A stretch of DNA of 64,000 nucleotides from Urophycis tenuis. Its lineage: Eukaryota; Chordata; Actinopteri; Gadiformes; Phycidae. The stretch spans positions 43,501 to 107,500 of the forward strand of contig JAXIVH010000181.1 of the NCBI GenBank assembly GCA_036785325.1. Direction: 5' to 3'. Made by a program: the position numbers and the translations under genes. The notes under the pieces were generated by a model. It searched no databases. It worked only from the letters and a program-made list of their open reading frames with translations, and was not told the DNA's origin. Shown piece after piece: positions 1 through 12,474 of this stretch; the first letter of the stretch is position 1; each line of letters starts with the position of its first letter.

Positions 1-233
1 ACCTTTTACACTCAGTGAAAACGGGGAACTCCTCATGTCTTGGTGACAAAGTAGTTCACGAATGCGCCCAAGAATTTGTACCACATAAAGAAAGTGGTTT
101 TATTTAAGGGGTCTTTGTTGTACTGAAAGGTTTGAGAGACTAACACTGAATCACAGTAATGGCTTACTAATGACAGCTGTAAGCTGGACAGTTTGTACTG
201 AAGGTCTTTTTGTTTGTTGTTTGTTTGTTACAG

Positions 234-315
234 CTACAGCAGTGGAGGAGAGGATGGCTACGTGAGAATCCACTACTTTGACCCACATTACTTTGACTTT
301 GAGCTAGAGGCTTAA
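234..315 (+). CDS. eif3i: eif3i, last coding exon (partial gene)
   Basis: Last exon of the i subunit of translation initiation factor eIF3, a WD40 propeller protein of the 43S preinitiation complex. After a TTTGTTACAG acceptor the exon starts in the middle of a codon and encodes YSSGGEDGYVRIHYFDPHYF followed by DFELEA and a TAA stop. This is the characteristic end of the last WD40 blade and C-terminal tail of eIF3i. The rest of the gene lies to the left of the window. It converges on hdac1, a neighbour in other vertebrates, which supports both calls. Confidence 0.93.
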
Positions 316-640
316 ACGCGCTCCCAGCCCGGCAACGGCTTTTCCAAACCAACCAGGTTCACCTGCTGCAGTCAGTCCCAGGCCCCGTGGTCCACTTGGC
401 TTAAATATGAAGATTCAACAGGTTCCAGCAACTCATCTACTTGGTCTGGGGTGACGTCATGTATTGTCATTTGACTCATGATGTGCACCTGTGACCGAAA
501 ATACAAATTGTTTGTAATACGACTAACGTGTATATTCACCCCTAGAGTTTTTTGTATTGTTGAAATTTGCAGAGGTTGTGACTGGACCTGTGGCATCTAA
601 CTTGACTCCTGCATTAAAATCTGATTACAAACACCACGTG
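316..640 (+). other. eif3i: eif3i 3' UTR with poly(A) signal
   Basis: Non-coding stretch after the eif3i stop codon. An ATTAAA poly(A) signal lies at 613-618, followed by GT-rich sequence. The predicted 3' end is only some tens of bases from the predicted 3' end of hdac1 on the opposite strand. The UTR end is inferred. Confidence 0.6.
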
Positions 641-689
641 TTCTTTGTGCACTTTGTAGAACCAACAAGGAGACGATTTGAAAGCAGTT

Positions 690-1530
690 TTTTTTATTTT
701 TCTTATTACAAAGTCAGTTAAGGGTGATGCACATGTCGCAAGGAACAAACACTCCACAACAGCATAATATCTAAAACTAGTCACTCACTTCTCAACACCG
801 TCCTCCGAGAGGTACAAACCCATTCATACACAACATACAAATAAGAACAAAAGGGCAATGACCAATAGCAATAGGACGACGGCTTAAGGAATTGTATGCA
901 TGATACTAAAAATAAGTTACTGGACAGGAATTATGAGAAGTCTTGGGTTGCTAAAAAAGGAAACCTGCAAAAAAGTGAGCCTATTCAAAACATGCAATTT
1001 ACTGATTTTAAAAAAGGTCCCAAAGGGTACTAGAAACGGATTGTTTAAAACTTTAGGGTGTGGAGAATATTGAAATCATAACCAGACACCAGAACTACAT
1101 TCCAATGTGTTTGGGCACAGTTTAAAATGTGTCGTATGAACAATGGGGTTTACCTCGTCAGAAAGCTGACATGGCTTAAAATCAGAAGCAAACGGCAACA
1201 CTACATTGCTCCTTTGTTCAGCACCGGGCGGACTGTGGTAATATCTGTAGCATTGGACCCATTCAAAGAGCCGTTCACAGGTTCAAATTGGCTCATGTTT
1301 GAATGGCAACACTTTGGTGCTGCTGTCCTGGATGCACACTCATCTGGAAGTCCCATGAAGGTTAAAAAAGTGACTTGAGCCAGGCTTTTCAGTAGGCACA
1401 GATGCTAAAAGTGGATTAGAAAATAAGTCCTTTGTTTTCAACATTGCAGTAAGATAGGATAGAATTCAGTGTTTGGGAGAGGGGGGGGGGGTTGTCCAGG
1501 CATATCATCTCACTTTGACCAGGTGACAAT
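690..1530 (-). other. hdac1: hdac1 3' UTR
   Basis: Downstream of the hdac1 stop on the minus strand, with no open frame. TTTATT at 693-698 is a canonical AATAAA signal on the minus strand and would end the transcript near 670-690. A run of ten G lies at about 1481-1490. Confidence 0.55.
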
Positions 1531-4500
1531 TCAAGTGGTCTTCACTTCTTCTTTTGGTCTGAAAAAAAACATTGGGTTCACTGCCTGTGTTATGTCTATG
1601 TAGACCGATCGGTCCACGCTGACCAGGTGAATGGTGTGGTGTCATCACTTACCCAGAGGTGTCCATCTTCTCCTCTTCCTTTTCCTCTTCTTTTACTTCC
1701 GCTAATCAAAAGGTGGAAAGAAGGGTCATTTGTCTGTGCTGAAACGAACGCCGAACATCAGGGAAAGAGTGTGTATGTGAGTGCATAAGAGATAACGGAC
1801 GTAGCGTCCATGACATCTGCCATTGGTGTATACACACATACAGCTGTTATGAAGCCTTAGATTTCACATTATTGGTGCTGCTGATTTTTAGCAACCTGCT
1901 GCGGAAACTATCAATAGTTGGCAAATGAAAAGGTGGGAATTGAGTGGCTGCCTTGCTGTAGTCCATAGCCAAAACTCATTAATATCGACAAATAATCAAA
2001 TGGGACCTCTCAAAATAAACACTAAAGACAACTAGCCACCGAGACCATAACTGAACAAAAAATAAATGTTATTCACTCTGTATTATGAGAAGAAAATCCT
2101 AATTTTACCAGTGACCAGTCCATTTTGCATCCAACCACCACAAACAATCTACAGGCCTTCAGATGCTACACAAACAAACAGTTACGGCTGCTGCTTGGCG
2201 GCGCCTCACCTTTCTTCTCCTCGCCCTCCTTCTCTTCCTCCTTCTTCACACGCTTGGCCTTCTTGTGGTTGGCGGCGTTCCTGCGGCCGCCGCCCTGGCC
2301 CTCAGCTTCGTCCTCAGAGTCGGAGAACTCCTCTTCGCACGCTATCCTCTTGTCGTGGGCACGGACTGCAAACCCGCACACAATGGTTGCATGATGTTGA
2401 ACATGGCGTGAACACATAACGACGCACGGCTCCTCTTCTTTACACACGCGATCCGTGTAAAAACATGGACCATGTGTGGAAATGAATGGAGCCGATGAAG
2501 TATGATTGTTTAGGCGGGACTTTGGCCATTAAAATCTCTCAAGATCTTGTTAGAACAGAGGGGTCAGGGAGAGAAAGAGAGCAAGAAGAAACTAGACTAA
2601 TTATGTTACCTAAAAATCTGTAGCCACTCTTACGAGCGGCACATACTTTCATTGTCAAAAAAGGTCTCGAGAACTGCTTTGGCCGCGCAACAGATGGTTA
2701 TTAAGCTTATTGCATAGCGACCATCGCTTCAAAATTCGTACTACCGTCTGCTCATTTCGTCAACTCCCAGAGTGACTGTAACCGTGATGCACATCGAGAC
2801 ATGAAACGACTTGAGTCGCGGTAAAGAGGACCTTAGCCCCGCCCCGCCCCCCCCCGGCGAGGGCACGCCGGGCCCAGCGACTTACTGGACACGCGCTTGT
2901 CGGGGTCCTCTTCGTCCTCGTCGGCGCTGTCGGGGTGCGGGGCGTCCTCGGGGATGGCCTGCATCTGCACGCCGGGCGCGTGCGGCAGCATGCGCAGGTT
3001 CTCAAACAGCCGCTGCTTGATCTTCTCCAGGTACTCGTTGGTGTTCTGGTTGGTCATGTTGGACGGGCTGATGTGCAGCTTGAAGTCGGGCCCGAAGTAC
3101 TCAAAGTAGTCGTTGTACGGCAGCTCGTTGGGGATGGAGCAGTCCAGCGCCACCGCCGTCTCGTAGGTCCAGCAGCGCGCCACGTTGCGGATGGTGTAGC
3201 CGCCGCCGCCCAGCATCAGCAGCGGCAGGTTGAAGCTCTTCATGTACTCCACGCACTTGGCGTGCCCTGCAGAGGACGCACGGACACACCGTTTGGTTCG
3301 ACACTGAATTAAAAAACGTACCCAAAAAGGTATTGGATCTGGGATGACACGTCGCCAAATGCGTCCCCTCGTCAACACGGGTCTGGACCACACGTACCCT
3401 TGATGGTGAGGTTGAAGCAGCCCAGCCGGTCGCCCGAGAGGGAGTCGGCGCCACACTGGAGCACCACGGCACTGGGCTGGTACATCTCCATCACTTTAGC
3501 CATGATCTACAATGCCGCACAACGCACGGGTTGAGCACAAGGCAGACCCAGAGAGACAACACGCTCCGTGTCCACACACACTCACACACAATGATCGAGA
3601 AAGATCACCTGGCGCCGAATTTGAGAAGCACCCACTTGAGACTTGCAGTGTGCGGTTTGCGCCTGTGAAACTCAAGTGGACTTACGGGTTTGAAGATGGC
3701 TTCGTAGGACTCGTCGTCGATGCCGTCCCTCAGGGGGTAGTTGACAGCATAGTACTTGCCCTTTCCGGCTCCGATGTCCTGTGAGCATACGTTGTCGATT
3801 AATTGCCAATTACAACGGTGTGCATCTCTGCATTGTGCGGGTTACACACACACATCCACACGCAGCAAAACGCAAGGTCAACGCATGACGCCGGATTACT
3901 CGCCGGCCCACAGACACACGGTAGACGTACCCTCAGGTCCCCCGTGCCGGGGAAGTACTCCCCGTACTTGTGGAAGGAGACGGTCATGACCCGGTCCGTG
4001 GTGTAGAAGGCCTCCTCCACGCCATCCCCGTGGTGGATGTCTATGTCGATGTACAACACCCTCTGGTGGTACCTGCAGGGACACCACCAGGTTAACAGGC
4101 CCTGGGTCTATGGATATATGCATGCCTTTTTTGGGGATGGCACTCACTTGGCAATTAAACAACATTGCCAAGTGAGACATATCTGCAAACAAGGTTCAGT
4201 TTTAATGCAGAAAATGCAGGAAATGTCTAGAATAACCATGTGACGCCACTTACACACACATACACACTAGAGTTTTGTATGAAACACAAACAAGGAGGAA
4301 AGAGCGCAGAAAGTCAGCATGCGACGTGATCAGTAAACCCCTGACGTGCGTACAGCATCCCACTGCAGCATTGTGAGGCTACCGCGTGCCCGCCACTTAC
4401 TTGAGCAGCTCCAAAATCGCCAACACGATGTCGTTGACGTAGCAGAAACCCGACGCCTCCGACTTCTTGGCGTGGTGGAGCCCACCGGCCCAGTTGATGG

Positions 4501-6670
4501 CGATGTCTGTCTGCTGCTTGTTCAGCTTCACTGCCCCGGCTGCACAACGGGGGGGGGGGGAGGTTACAGATACGGATCAGAGGGGGACACCTGGACCAGA
4601 CTCACACATGACGCCCTCTTAACCCTTTAGAAAGTAAAACTCACAACTCGACATTGTCCCTACACGACCAAAACACTGGGTGACAGAGACAAACCCTGAG
4701 TAAACACACATTACAATCCCCACTACCGGTGCATGCTGCAAACAATATCATGGCACAGTGACATTGCCTCAGTGTAGCGTGAAGCACATTATTCATTGCC
4801 AACGGTACAGCCCTCCGTTTTTCTGCAGATGTTAAAACGAGGCATGTGACTACAGCAGGGTTACAGACTGAAGAAGGATGGTCCCCAGCATGTTGGGCTG
4901 GAGTTGACATACCAACAGAGCCACCGGTGGAGAGCTGGCAGAACTCAAAGAGCCCGTCAAACACAGGACAGTCCTCCCCTACGTTGACTGGTGAAAGGAA
5001 AACAAAAACAAAGTTAGGACATAAAACACATAGCGAATGTACTGTATATCACATATGCTAATATATCATTCAAGACATTAGCCGCAACGATACAGGTTGC
5101 ATTTTGATGAAGAAAGGCCACGAGAACGACTCACATCTCTGCATCTGTTTGCTGTACTCGGACATGTTGTCCGGTCGGATGGACCTGAGGAACTTGATGT
5201 AGTCATCGCTGTGGTACTTTGTCATCTCCTCCCCGTTGGCTTTGTGTGGTCTCTGGAATGGGAACACAAGAACACCAGGTGATGCTTTCCTAACGTTGCA
5301 GTGGCACAGCATTGCACAGCAGCAACCAATGATCGGAAAAAAAAAAAACCTGTTCAATCACATTATTTTAGATTTCTGACGTCTGTACATTGCACAATGT
5401 GATTGAGGTTCAGTCTTGGTACCTTGTGGCCAGAGTATCAGAGACAGATTGCTCAGATGTTGCATTCCAGTCAACATATTGTCTCTGTTCCCCACATGTA
5501 CCATCAGTCAAGTACAGTGTTTATTACCAGGGTGTATAACCATTGTGATTGCACAGCATTGCACTGAAATTCTTCTCAAATATGAAAAATGTAAATATAC
5601 ACATGAAAAAATAAAAACACATTCCTCAACATCGATTGCATCCATTTGCAAACCGAAAGGAACTCGAGGAAGTGCGTCCATACAACTTACATAGATCTCC
5701 ATTTTCCTGTACAGCCCATAATTGAGGAGGAGGTTGTGGGTCATACGGATCCTGTGGGGCTTCATCGGATGCCCCTGGCCATAGTAGTAGTTCCCCACGT
5801 CCCCTGAAGTGTGGGGGGGGAAACGTTCACATCGACTGTACACCAAAGTGTTTCATGGAAAGCAATTGCCTGAAACGAGTGTTAGGTTTTCATTCAACGT
5901 TAATAAATCGGTTGGATTTCAGTTCAAGGGTTACAAATGATCGAGGAACACCTACTAATACTACACTGTGGCGGAAAACAATTGATACTGTCGCTCGCCC
6001 CCATTGTAAAATATCCACTTAAACGTAGTTGTTGGATAAACTACACAATCAGCGGTGGTCCTCATATGTACCAAGTTTTCTAACGGGAGGGGGGGGGGGG
6101 GGGGGGGGGGGTACTACGCTACTGAACCTGGCGGTTTATGGTCCCCTATGAACATAGTCGGCTCAACTTGTATGGCAAACGATGAAAAATTACGATTTGC
6201 AGATACGCTGATTCAACCGATTGATTGAAAGATATAGGAAGTGGACATCATGGACGTAATTAACCATCTTAGCGGCGGGTCGCTTGACTAAAGAGGGTTC
6301 ATAACCTAGAGAGCTACATCCAAAGTCCCAAAATGCTCAGGTTTAATTAAATAAATGACGTGTGCATTTTAAATATGTGAAACAATATATATATTTATAT
6401 ATATAGCTTCATTGCGTGCAGTAGCCTCACACCAAGCTAACGTTAGCAAGCAACACAGGCTAGTTAGCTAACGCTCAAGCTAGCACGCTGGCTACTCTTG
6501 TTAGCTAGTCGTTTGATACCACTTTCAAAAAGAATTACATGCAATTAACAATTAATCTACCCACAGGGTTCGGGCTACCCTAAACATGTGCAAAGCAAGA
6601 GTGCACATCTCTTATATTTACCGTCATAATAATAGCAAACTTTCTTCTTTGTTCCTTGAGACAGCGCCAT
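1531..6670 (-). CDS. hdac1: Histone deacetylase 1, 12 coding exons, 483 aa
   Basis: Zn-dependent class I lysine deacetylase, the nuclear catalytic subunit of the Sin3, NuRD and CoREST corepressor complexes. Coding exons in transcript order: 6622-6670, 5691-5803, 5135-5252, 4913-4987, 4401-4539, 3931-4072, 3686-3778, 3398-3506, 2886-3266, 2210-2365, 1653-1701, 1531-1558. All junctions are GT-AG and in phase, and the sum is 1452 nt. The protein starts [20 protein letters not shown]. Active-site landmarks are present at the usual numbering: GGLHHAKK (H140/H141), [10 protein letters not shown] (D176, H178) and GGGGYT (Y303). The acidic, Lys-rich tail ends KEEVKTT. Length matches human HDAC1 (482). 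Synteny with eif3i favours hdac1 over hdac2. Intron 1 carries a long G tract. Confidence 0.96.
6089..6111. repeat. Poly-G tract in hdac1 intron 1
   Basis: A run of 23 consecutive G on the plus strand, so poly-C in the hdac1 transcript. Runs of ten or more G also occur near 1481 and 4548. A tract this long is prone to G-quadruplex formation and to length errors in assemblies. Confidence 0.9.
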
Positions 6671-6800
6671 TTTACCCCAATTATCCACACTGTTCGGTGC
6701 GTCCCGGTTTGTCTCAGCACAAGGGAGCTGGTGCTCGGCTGCTTCGACCAATCAGAGCCTTGTCGTCTAGTAGATATCACGGATGACCACTGAAACCATC
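6665..6800 (-). promoter_or_regulatory. hdac1: hdac1 core promoter region (CCAAT, YY1-like site)
   Basis: A CCAAT box in good NF-Y context (GACCAATCAGAG) lies at 6748-6752, about 80 bp upstream of the hdac1 ATG. The start codon itself lies in AAAATGGCGC on the minus strand, a YY1-like motif overlapping the ATG, as in many TATA-less housekeeping promoters. No TATA box is visible. The transcription start is not determined. Confidence 0.5.
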
Positions 6801-7980
6801 AGTGCGGTTTATTGTGTGACTCTATAATGTAGATGTATACTCAATATGTATTTAATGTAATGCAAAATCGAAATTATGTCCCCTAGTGAGAGATGAAAAG
6901 TAGCATACGTTTGTTTGTTTTAACATACACTGTAATAACTTGGATATTGTTAAGGAAACGTTATTCCTTTTACAGTTACTGTAGGATGTGTGTGTAATTT
7001 TTCAATCATGTGAGATTATCACTGATTGGGATTATTATATTATTATATATTATCAGATTATATGGTGGAAATAAGCCTCTAAGCAAGCAGAATGTAGGTG
7101 AGATGGCATTGAAATGGACCATTATTGTCTTATAACTTGTTGAGCTGCCCCTAGGGTCAGAACACGGAATCATCTCGCAATAAATGATTCGTATCAAGAA
7201 CCTTTCCAAAAGTTATTGAAACCGTTTCTTCACTTTTTTATGATTTAGGTGGATAGACTTTGACAAAGGATAGGCCTACCATGCTTTATTATCAGTTTGT
7301 CTGAGCAAACCAAAGACTACTGACAGTAGTCTTTGTTTTTTTTATAATGTACGTAATTATATAATCCAGTTTAAGACAAGTTTCTAGACAGACACAACAA
7401 TATTATTAGTAATAGCGATGATGATGATGATGGTGATGATGATGATGATGATGTTGATGATATAATAATAATAATATAATAATACTCATCACTATCATCA
7501 TCATAAAAACAATATTAATACAAATATTAATTATAATAATAACAATAGGCTAAGGCATATGTATTTACAGTGATATCCCTACACTTGTTTAAATAGGCCT
7601 ATAGGGATGTCACTGTAAATAAAAATAAATCAAAACAAATAAGAGGTAGAATACAATAATAAGTGGGTGAGGTAGATAAGTGAATAATAAAGAATGAATA
7701 AGTGCAAGTACATAGAGAGATGCTCACAGAGGTAGATTTTTTATATTTTAGGTAGTGCAAAACATGGCATAGTAAGGTGCGGGCAAACATAGCATAGCAT
7801 AAAATAACATAACATAGTAAGGTGCAGAGGTGCAGAGACATAGCAGCTATGTAATTGTAAAGGGCCATGTGTTTATGTCTGTGCTTGTGCTGTGTGTGTG
7901 TTGGGGGGTGGGGTTGGCGGGGGTGAGGGTGACGGTGGGGGTCCAATCATGTATGTGTGTATGGTGTGTGTGTGCAAGTG
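6801..7980. other. AT-rich intergenic DNA with simple repeats
   Basis: No gene seen. It contains an imperfect (GAT)n tract near 7418-7458, an ATA/ATT-rich stretch to about 7545, and GT-rich tracts near 7880-7960. The predicted open frame at 7599-7946 on the minus strand is low-complexity and not credible as a protein. Confidence 0.6.
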
Positions 7981-8625
7981 TTATTGTCAGCAGTTCAGTA
8001 GACTGATGGCTTGTGGGTAGAAACTGTCTCTGAACTTGCTGGTTCTGGTCCAGATGCTCCTGTGTTGTCTGCCAGACTAAAGGAGCATGAGGAGTCTGTG
8101 GCTGGGATGGCTGGGGTCTAAGAGGATCCGCTGGGCCTTCCTCCTGCAGCGCTGGCTGTAGAGGTCCTGGATGGTTGGCAGCTCAGTCCTGGTGATGCGC
8201 TGGGCCGCTCTGACCACCCTCTACAGAGCTTTGCAGTCGAGGGAGGTCCAGCTGCCATAACCAGGCCATGATGCTGCCAGCCAGGATACTCTCAATGGTA
8301 CACCTGTAGAAGTTAGACCAAACCTCCTCAGTCGCCGGAGGAAGAGCCCCTGCCTCGCTGCCTTCAGGACCACACCTGTGTAGTGTGACCAGCTCAGATC
8401 CTCCCTGATATTAATCCAGAGGAATCTGAAGTGGCTGACCCTCTCCACTGAGGTCCCCCCAATGTGGGTGGGTGCGTGCCTCCCTCCCTGCAGCCTCAAA
8501 TAGTCCACGATAAGCTCCTTGGTCTTGTCAATGTTGAGCAGGAGGTTGTCAATTTTGTTGATAATTGTGAATGCTGGTTTAGATAAACATGCATTATCGA
8601 CAGTATTTAACATGAAATCATTCAT
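7981..8625 (-). mobile_element. Non-LTR retrotransposon 3' end (reverse transcriptase C-terminus)
   Basis: Read on the minus strand, 8221-8625 encodes an RT thumb-like segment with NIDKTKELIVDYL, VERVSHFRFL, DLSWSHYT and ARQGLFLRRLRRFG, typical of L2/Rex1-type fish LINEs. Downstream, 7981-8220 still resembles the end of such an ORF but is interrupted by stops. The fragment is truncated and degenerate. Clade assignment is from memory of motifs. Confidence 0.75.
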
Positions 8626-8714
8626 ATACTGTATATGTATATATTGTATGAACTCTATACTATGTATTTGTGTTGAATCATTATTATCATTATTGAAATA
8701 TCACACACACACAT

Positions 8715-9300
8715 GGACACATGGACATCCTGGACGACCTGACGAGCAGGCCACAGGCTGTCAGGATCGGCAATGCCACCTCCTCCACACTGACACCCAG
8801 CACCGGTGTCCCCCAGGGATGTTTCCTCAGCCCCATGCTGTACTTCCTGTTTACCCATGACTGCAGGACCAGACACATCTTAAACACCGTCATTACATTT
8901 GCTGATGACACCACCTCATCGGCTGCATCACTGACGTGACGAGTCAGCCAGCAGAGCAGAGGTTGTCGTCCTGACACCACGATGTCAGGGCTCTGTTTAA
9001 GATGTGTCTGGTCGTGCAGTCGTGGGTAAACAGGAAGTACAGCACATCATTGACCATCGCCCCCTCCAAGGCTGATCTGATTTCCTAGATCAGCCCATCA
9101 ACGGCCCAGAGCAGCCCAGTCATGGGCGTGGGTTCCAGGCCGTCAGCCCCCACCGAGGCCTGGGGGCTCCAGTAGGATGGAGCTCAGGCAGCCCCAGCTC
9201 TGCTCCACCTGAGACCGGGCACCAACCCAAGAGGTGGTGGACGTGGTGGGGGTGGCTGCGTCAGATTGGCCTCCCCAAGGTTGGTCTCACTGAACTAATA
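8715..9300 (+). mobile_element. LINE fragment, RT palm domain, opposite orientation
   Basis: On the plus strand, 8721-8939 encodes RPQAVRIGNATSS, TGVPQGCFLSPMLYFLFTHD and FADDTT. The last is the catalytic (F/Y)xDD box of reverse transcriptase. It lies upstream in an intact element of the segment found inverted at 8221-8625. The two pieces therefore face away from each other, either by 5' inversion at integration or as two insertions. Sequence to about 9300 is degenerate GC-rich continuation. Confidence 0.7.
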
Positions 9301-9689
9301 AGTCTTATTTTAGTCTCATGTGTGTGTCAGGAGGACCACGACCAAAACAAGTGTCCTCCAAAGTCAGACTGATTTATTTTTGTCACTTTTGCCTATATCA
9401 GATAAATGACCTTAGGTCATATTATTTTACTGAAATGGTTCACTCACCATGACTGTTATGATGTTACTTGCAGTAGCGAAAACGCAAGCCGAAGTTGGCG
9501 GGAGGAAAGGGCCTGACTGGTGGTCATCTCAGGTAACACATAACTGACCCTTAATTTACACACAAGGCCCATCCTTACTGATGGACCAAAAGGAGAGCAG
9601 CATGTGGTCCCGGTTGGGACGGCGAAGCCGCACCCGGTCCCCTGCTGCGAAGGAAGGCGCTCTCACCCTCCGTCTCTTGTCTGTCTGAG

Positions 9690-10190
9690 CTCAGCTGGTA
9701 GATCATGTGTTCCATAACCAGAGAGCTAGCGGTTTGATCCTCACCTCAACCAAATTTATATGGGCAGCATAGTTCAGTGGGTAAGAATTACTCTTTTGAT
9801 TGTTTGGTCTCTTTTGAAATTTGGTCTCTGCATTTAACCCAATCGTGAATTAGTGGAAATACACTCAGCACACAGTGATGGTGAGGCACACACACTAATC
9901 CCGAGGCGGTGAGCTGCCAACAGCGGCGCTCAGGGAGCAGTGAGGGGTTAGGTGCCTTGCTCACAGGCACTTCAGCCGTTCGTACTGGTCGGGGTTCGAA
10001 CCGGCAACCCTCCGGTTACAAGTCCGAAGCCCTTACCAGTAGGTCGGGGCTGCGGCTGCCGCGGGTCAACCACTCACCGGAGGGTTGGTGGATCAATCCC
10101 CACCTCTTAACTGTCCACATGTCGAACCCCACACATGTACTGATTGTCGCTTTGGACAAAAGCGTCTGCTAAATGTTCTTCTTCTTGTCC
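9690..10190 (+). mobile_element. SINE-like repeats with LINE-type tail
   Basis: Around 9690-9765 there is a tRNA-like head (GAGCTCAGCTGGTAGATC, then GGTTTGATCCTCACC) resembling A and B boxes. The end, near 10148-10180, has GTCGCTTTGGACAAAAGCG followed by TCTGCTAAATG, the conserved tail shared by many fish SINEs and L2-like LINEs. Boundaries are unclear, and more than one element may be superimposed. Confidence 0.55.
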
Positions 10191-11320
10191 GACGCTGAGC
10201 ATCCGTGACCCTGCTGCTCTGGCAGGGTGCTGAGCACACATTTCAATCACATTGAAATGTTAAATGTTAAATATAGTCTCAATTTGAAAGTAAACAGTCA
10301 AAGTTATTTTCAACATTCTGTGCGTCTCCGGTGTCCACTCTTTTGGCAAAAATTGTGATTGAAAACATGGGAGGTTTCAGACAAGGTCCATGCAGGACCT
10401 CTACACTCACAAAACTGGTCACTCTGCTACTGTCTAGCAAACGGTACCTGAGCATCTGCACTTAGACCACCAGGTTCAGGCCTTTTTCTCACAAACCACA
10501 AGACCCCTGAATTCTGACAGCATCACTACCCCCCACATACAGAATTCTATATATTGTGACACAAACAGCACACCCCTTACCACTACCACATTGTACACAC
10601 ACATCCCTTTATGTTCAGCAATCCTTTGTACAAGATAGATGATAGATAGATGGATACTTTTTTCATCCCAAGTGAAATTTTTGACATCCATAGCTTATAC
10701 AGCTTATAACCAACAGATCAATCACAGAAATATAAAAGTAAAAATAACATGAAGTGATCTGACCCTGAAGTGAACTGACCCTGTGAAACATGATCATGGT
10801 AAGGTGCTATGGTAGAGTATGTGCAATGGTGGTAGTGCAAAAAAAAACAGTGCAGGGATATAATCAGTGCAAATAAACAACAGGGGTAAATGTACATGTA
10901 AAAAGGCCACAGTCCAGATTGTGTGAAGAAGTAGCCAGTAGCCAAATAGGACACTGCACTGTATATTTAGCTTGCATTCCTTACCTTTTATACTATTTTT
11001 CTTTTATTATTACTCTTGTTATTTACATGGATACATTTTTATATTTTTTATTGTTATTTTATTTGACTTGTTAATCTTTCTTAAATACATTGTTGAAGAG
11101 AGCTTGGAACACAATAATTTTTTTTATGTGCATAAATAAAGAACTTGAGCTAATGTTCCATAAGCTGCTTTCCTACTTCAATGTACTGCCCCCAAGTGGG
11201 TGAAAGACCACATCTCATGAGAGAATAACAGCTTTCAAATTTAACCTGTTGTCATTTGGCTTCACATGTCTACACATGTGTAATTATATGACATTATAGA
11301 TGGCTTAGTTATATTGTAAT
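10190..11320. other. Intergenic DNA with repeat remnants
   Basis: No gene seen. The 10630-10690 stretch (GATAGATGGATAC, then TTCATCCCAAGTGAAATTT) resembles the 3' tail of a fish LINE, and AT-rich sequence follows. Predicted open frames here lack coding character. Confidence 0.5.
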
Positions 11321-11325
11321 TATAT

Positions 11326-11660
11326 ACACTGCTAAACAAAATAGAGGGAACACAGAATCATTACAATGTAACTCCAAGTCAATCACACTTCTGGGATATC
11401 AACCTGTCCAGTTAGGAAGCAACACTGATTGTGAATCAATTTCACCTGCTGTTGTGCAAATGGGACAGACAACAGTTGAAAACAAGAGGCAATTTGCAAG
11501 ACAATCAAAGGAATGGTTCTGCAGGTGGTGGCCACAGACCATTTCCCTGTCCTCATCCTTTCTGGCTGATTTGTGGTTACTTTTGCATTTTGCCAGTGCC
11601 CTCACCACTAGAGGTAGCATGAGGAGGTGTCTGCAACCCACAGAAGTTGCTACCAACAAG
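11326..11660 (+). mobile_element. Tc1/mariner-like DNA transposon, 5' remnant
   Basis: The segment beginning ACTGCTAAACAAAATAGAGG and continuing through CAATGTAACTCCAAGTCAAT matches, from memory, the non-coding 5' end of a Tc1/mariner-like element common in teleosts. It breaks off near 11655, just before transposase coding sequence would begin, where tRNA-array spacer starts. No transposase is present. Confidence 0.55.
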
Positions 11661-11970
11661 CCATGCTGTGTTACTGTGATTTGGTCATTTTGAAAATGGG
11701 TGCAATGACAAACAAGATATACAAATTGACATAGCCAGAACGATGTCACCAAATTCAAACATTCTTGATGCAGTTGGACCCAATTAAAGTCTAACTTTGT
11801 AATACAATAAAGATTACAGCTATCCAGTCAATAATTGTTGCCAAGTGGTCAAATGTGGTGTATTTAGCCTCTGCTTTGAGGACGTCGCGTTTCCAATCCC
11901 AACTCTGCCAGTCAACAGGTTGAATTTAAGTTCAACTTTGAAGTGGCATTGAGGAAAACATGTCGTCAGA
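11661..11970. other. Left edge of the tRNA array (spacer)
   Basis: Spacer homologous to the inter-tRNA spacers further right (GGTCATTTTGAAAATGGGTG, CCAATTAAAGTCTAAC, TTTGAGGACGTCGCG), with no tRNA left of 11971. This is where the array meets the transposon remnant. Confidence 0.75.
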
Positions 11971-12052
11971 GGTAGTGTGGCCGAGCGGTCTAAGGCGCTG
12001 GATTAAGGCTCCAGTCTCTCAGGAGGCGTGGGTTCAAATCCCACCACTGCCA
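11971..12052 (+). tRNA. tRNA-Leu(AAG), copy L1
   Basis: 82-nt class II tRNA. Acceptor GGTAGTG pairs with CACTGCC. Anticodon stem CTGGA/TCCAG encloses loop TTAAGGC, giving anticodon AAG. It has a long variable arm and a perfect B box (GGTTCAAATCC). A T5 Pol III terminator lies about 25 nt downstream. This is the consensus against which other Leu copies are compared. Confidence 0.95.
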
Positions 12053-12474
12053 GGCAGTTCTGTGTGTTCAGGCAAATTTTTGAAAGGCCATTCTCAAAAG
12101 GTAATACTGGGGCCTGACATGCTATGCTCAAAATACTTGGAAACATTGCATAAAAACAACACTCCTCCGCAAACACGGTTTGTTTATCATTCAGTCCAAC
12201 TGTTACAATTAGGGCTAAACAATGAAAAAGGAAATGATTGCAAGGTCATAGGCAGTAGGAGAGGTTGAACACGTAACAAATATGAATGCGGTCATCAGAT
12301 ATTTGAGTTTAAGTTGCCATCAGTAAGATGAGTTTGAACGGTGTGAGAACAATTGCGGTAGACTGATATCAAAGAACTAGGTCGTCAAAGCCACATCACA
12401 GCAGAGTAATTTAGAATTACTCTTTTGATCCCATGAGGGAAATTTGGTATCTACACTTAATTTGCCGTAACATG

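Noticed and set aside
2163..3312. Several overlapping open frames of 70-125 codons around 2.1-3.3 kb
   Set aside because: Shadows of GC-rich hdac1 exons in other frames.
9690..9765. Functional tRNA gene at the SINE-like head
   Set aside because: A and B box resemblance only; no acceptor or anticodon stem pairs could be formed.
11960..12268. Repeated small proteins reading SSEVVWPSGLRRWIKAPVSQ and their minus-strand counterparts
   Set aside because: They are translations of tRNA-Leu genes and their flanks. They recur exactly with each tRNA and have no independent coding signal.
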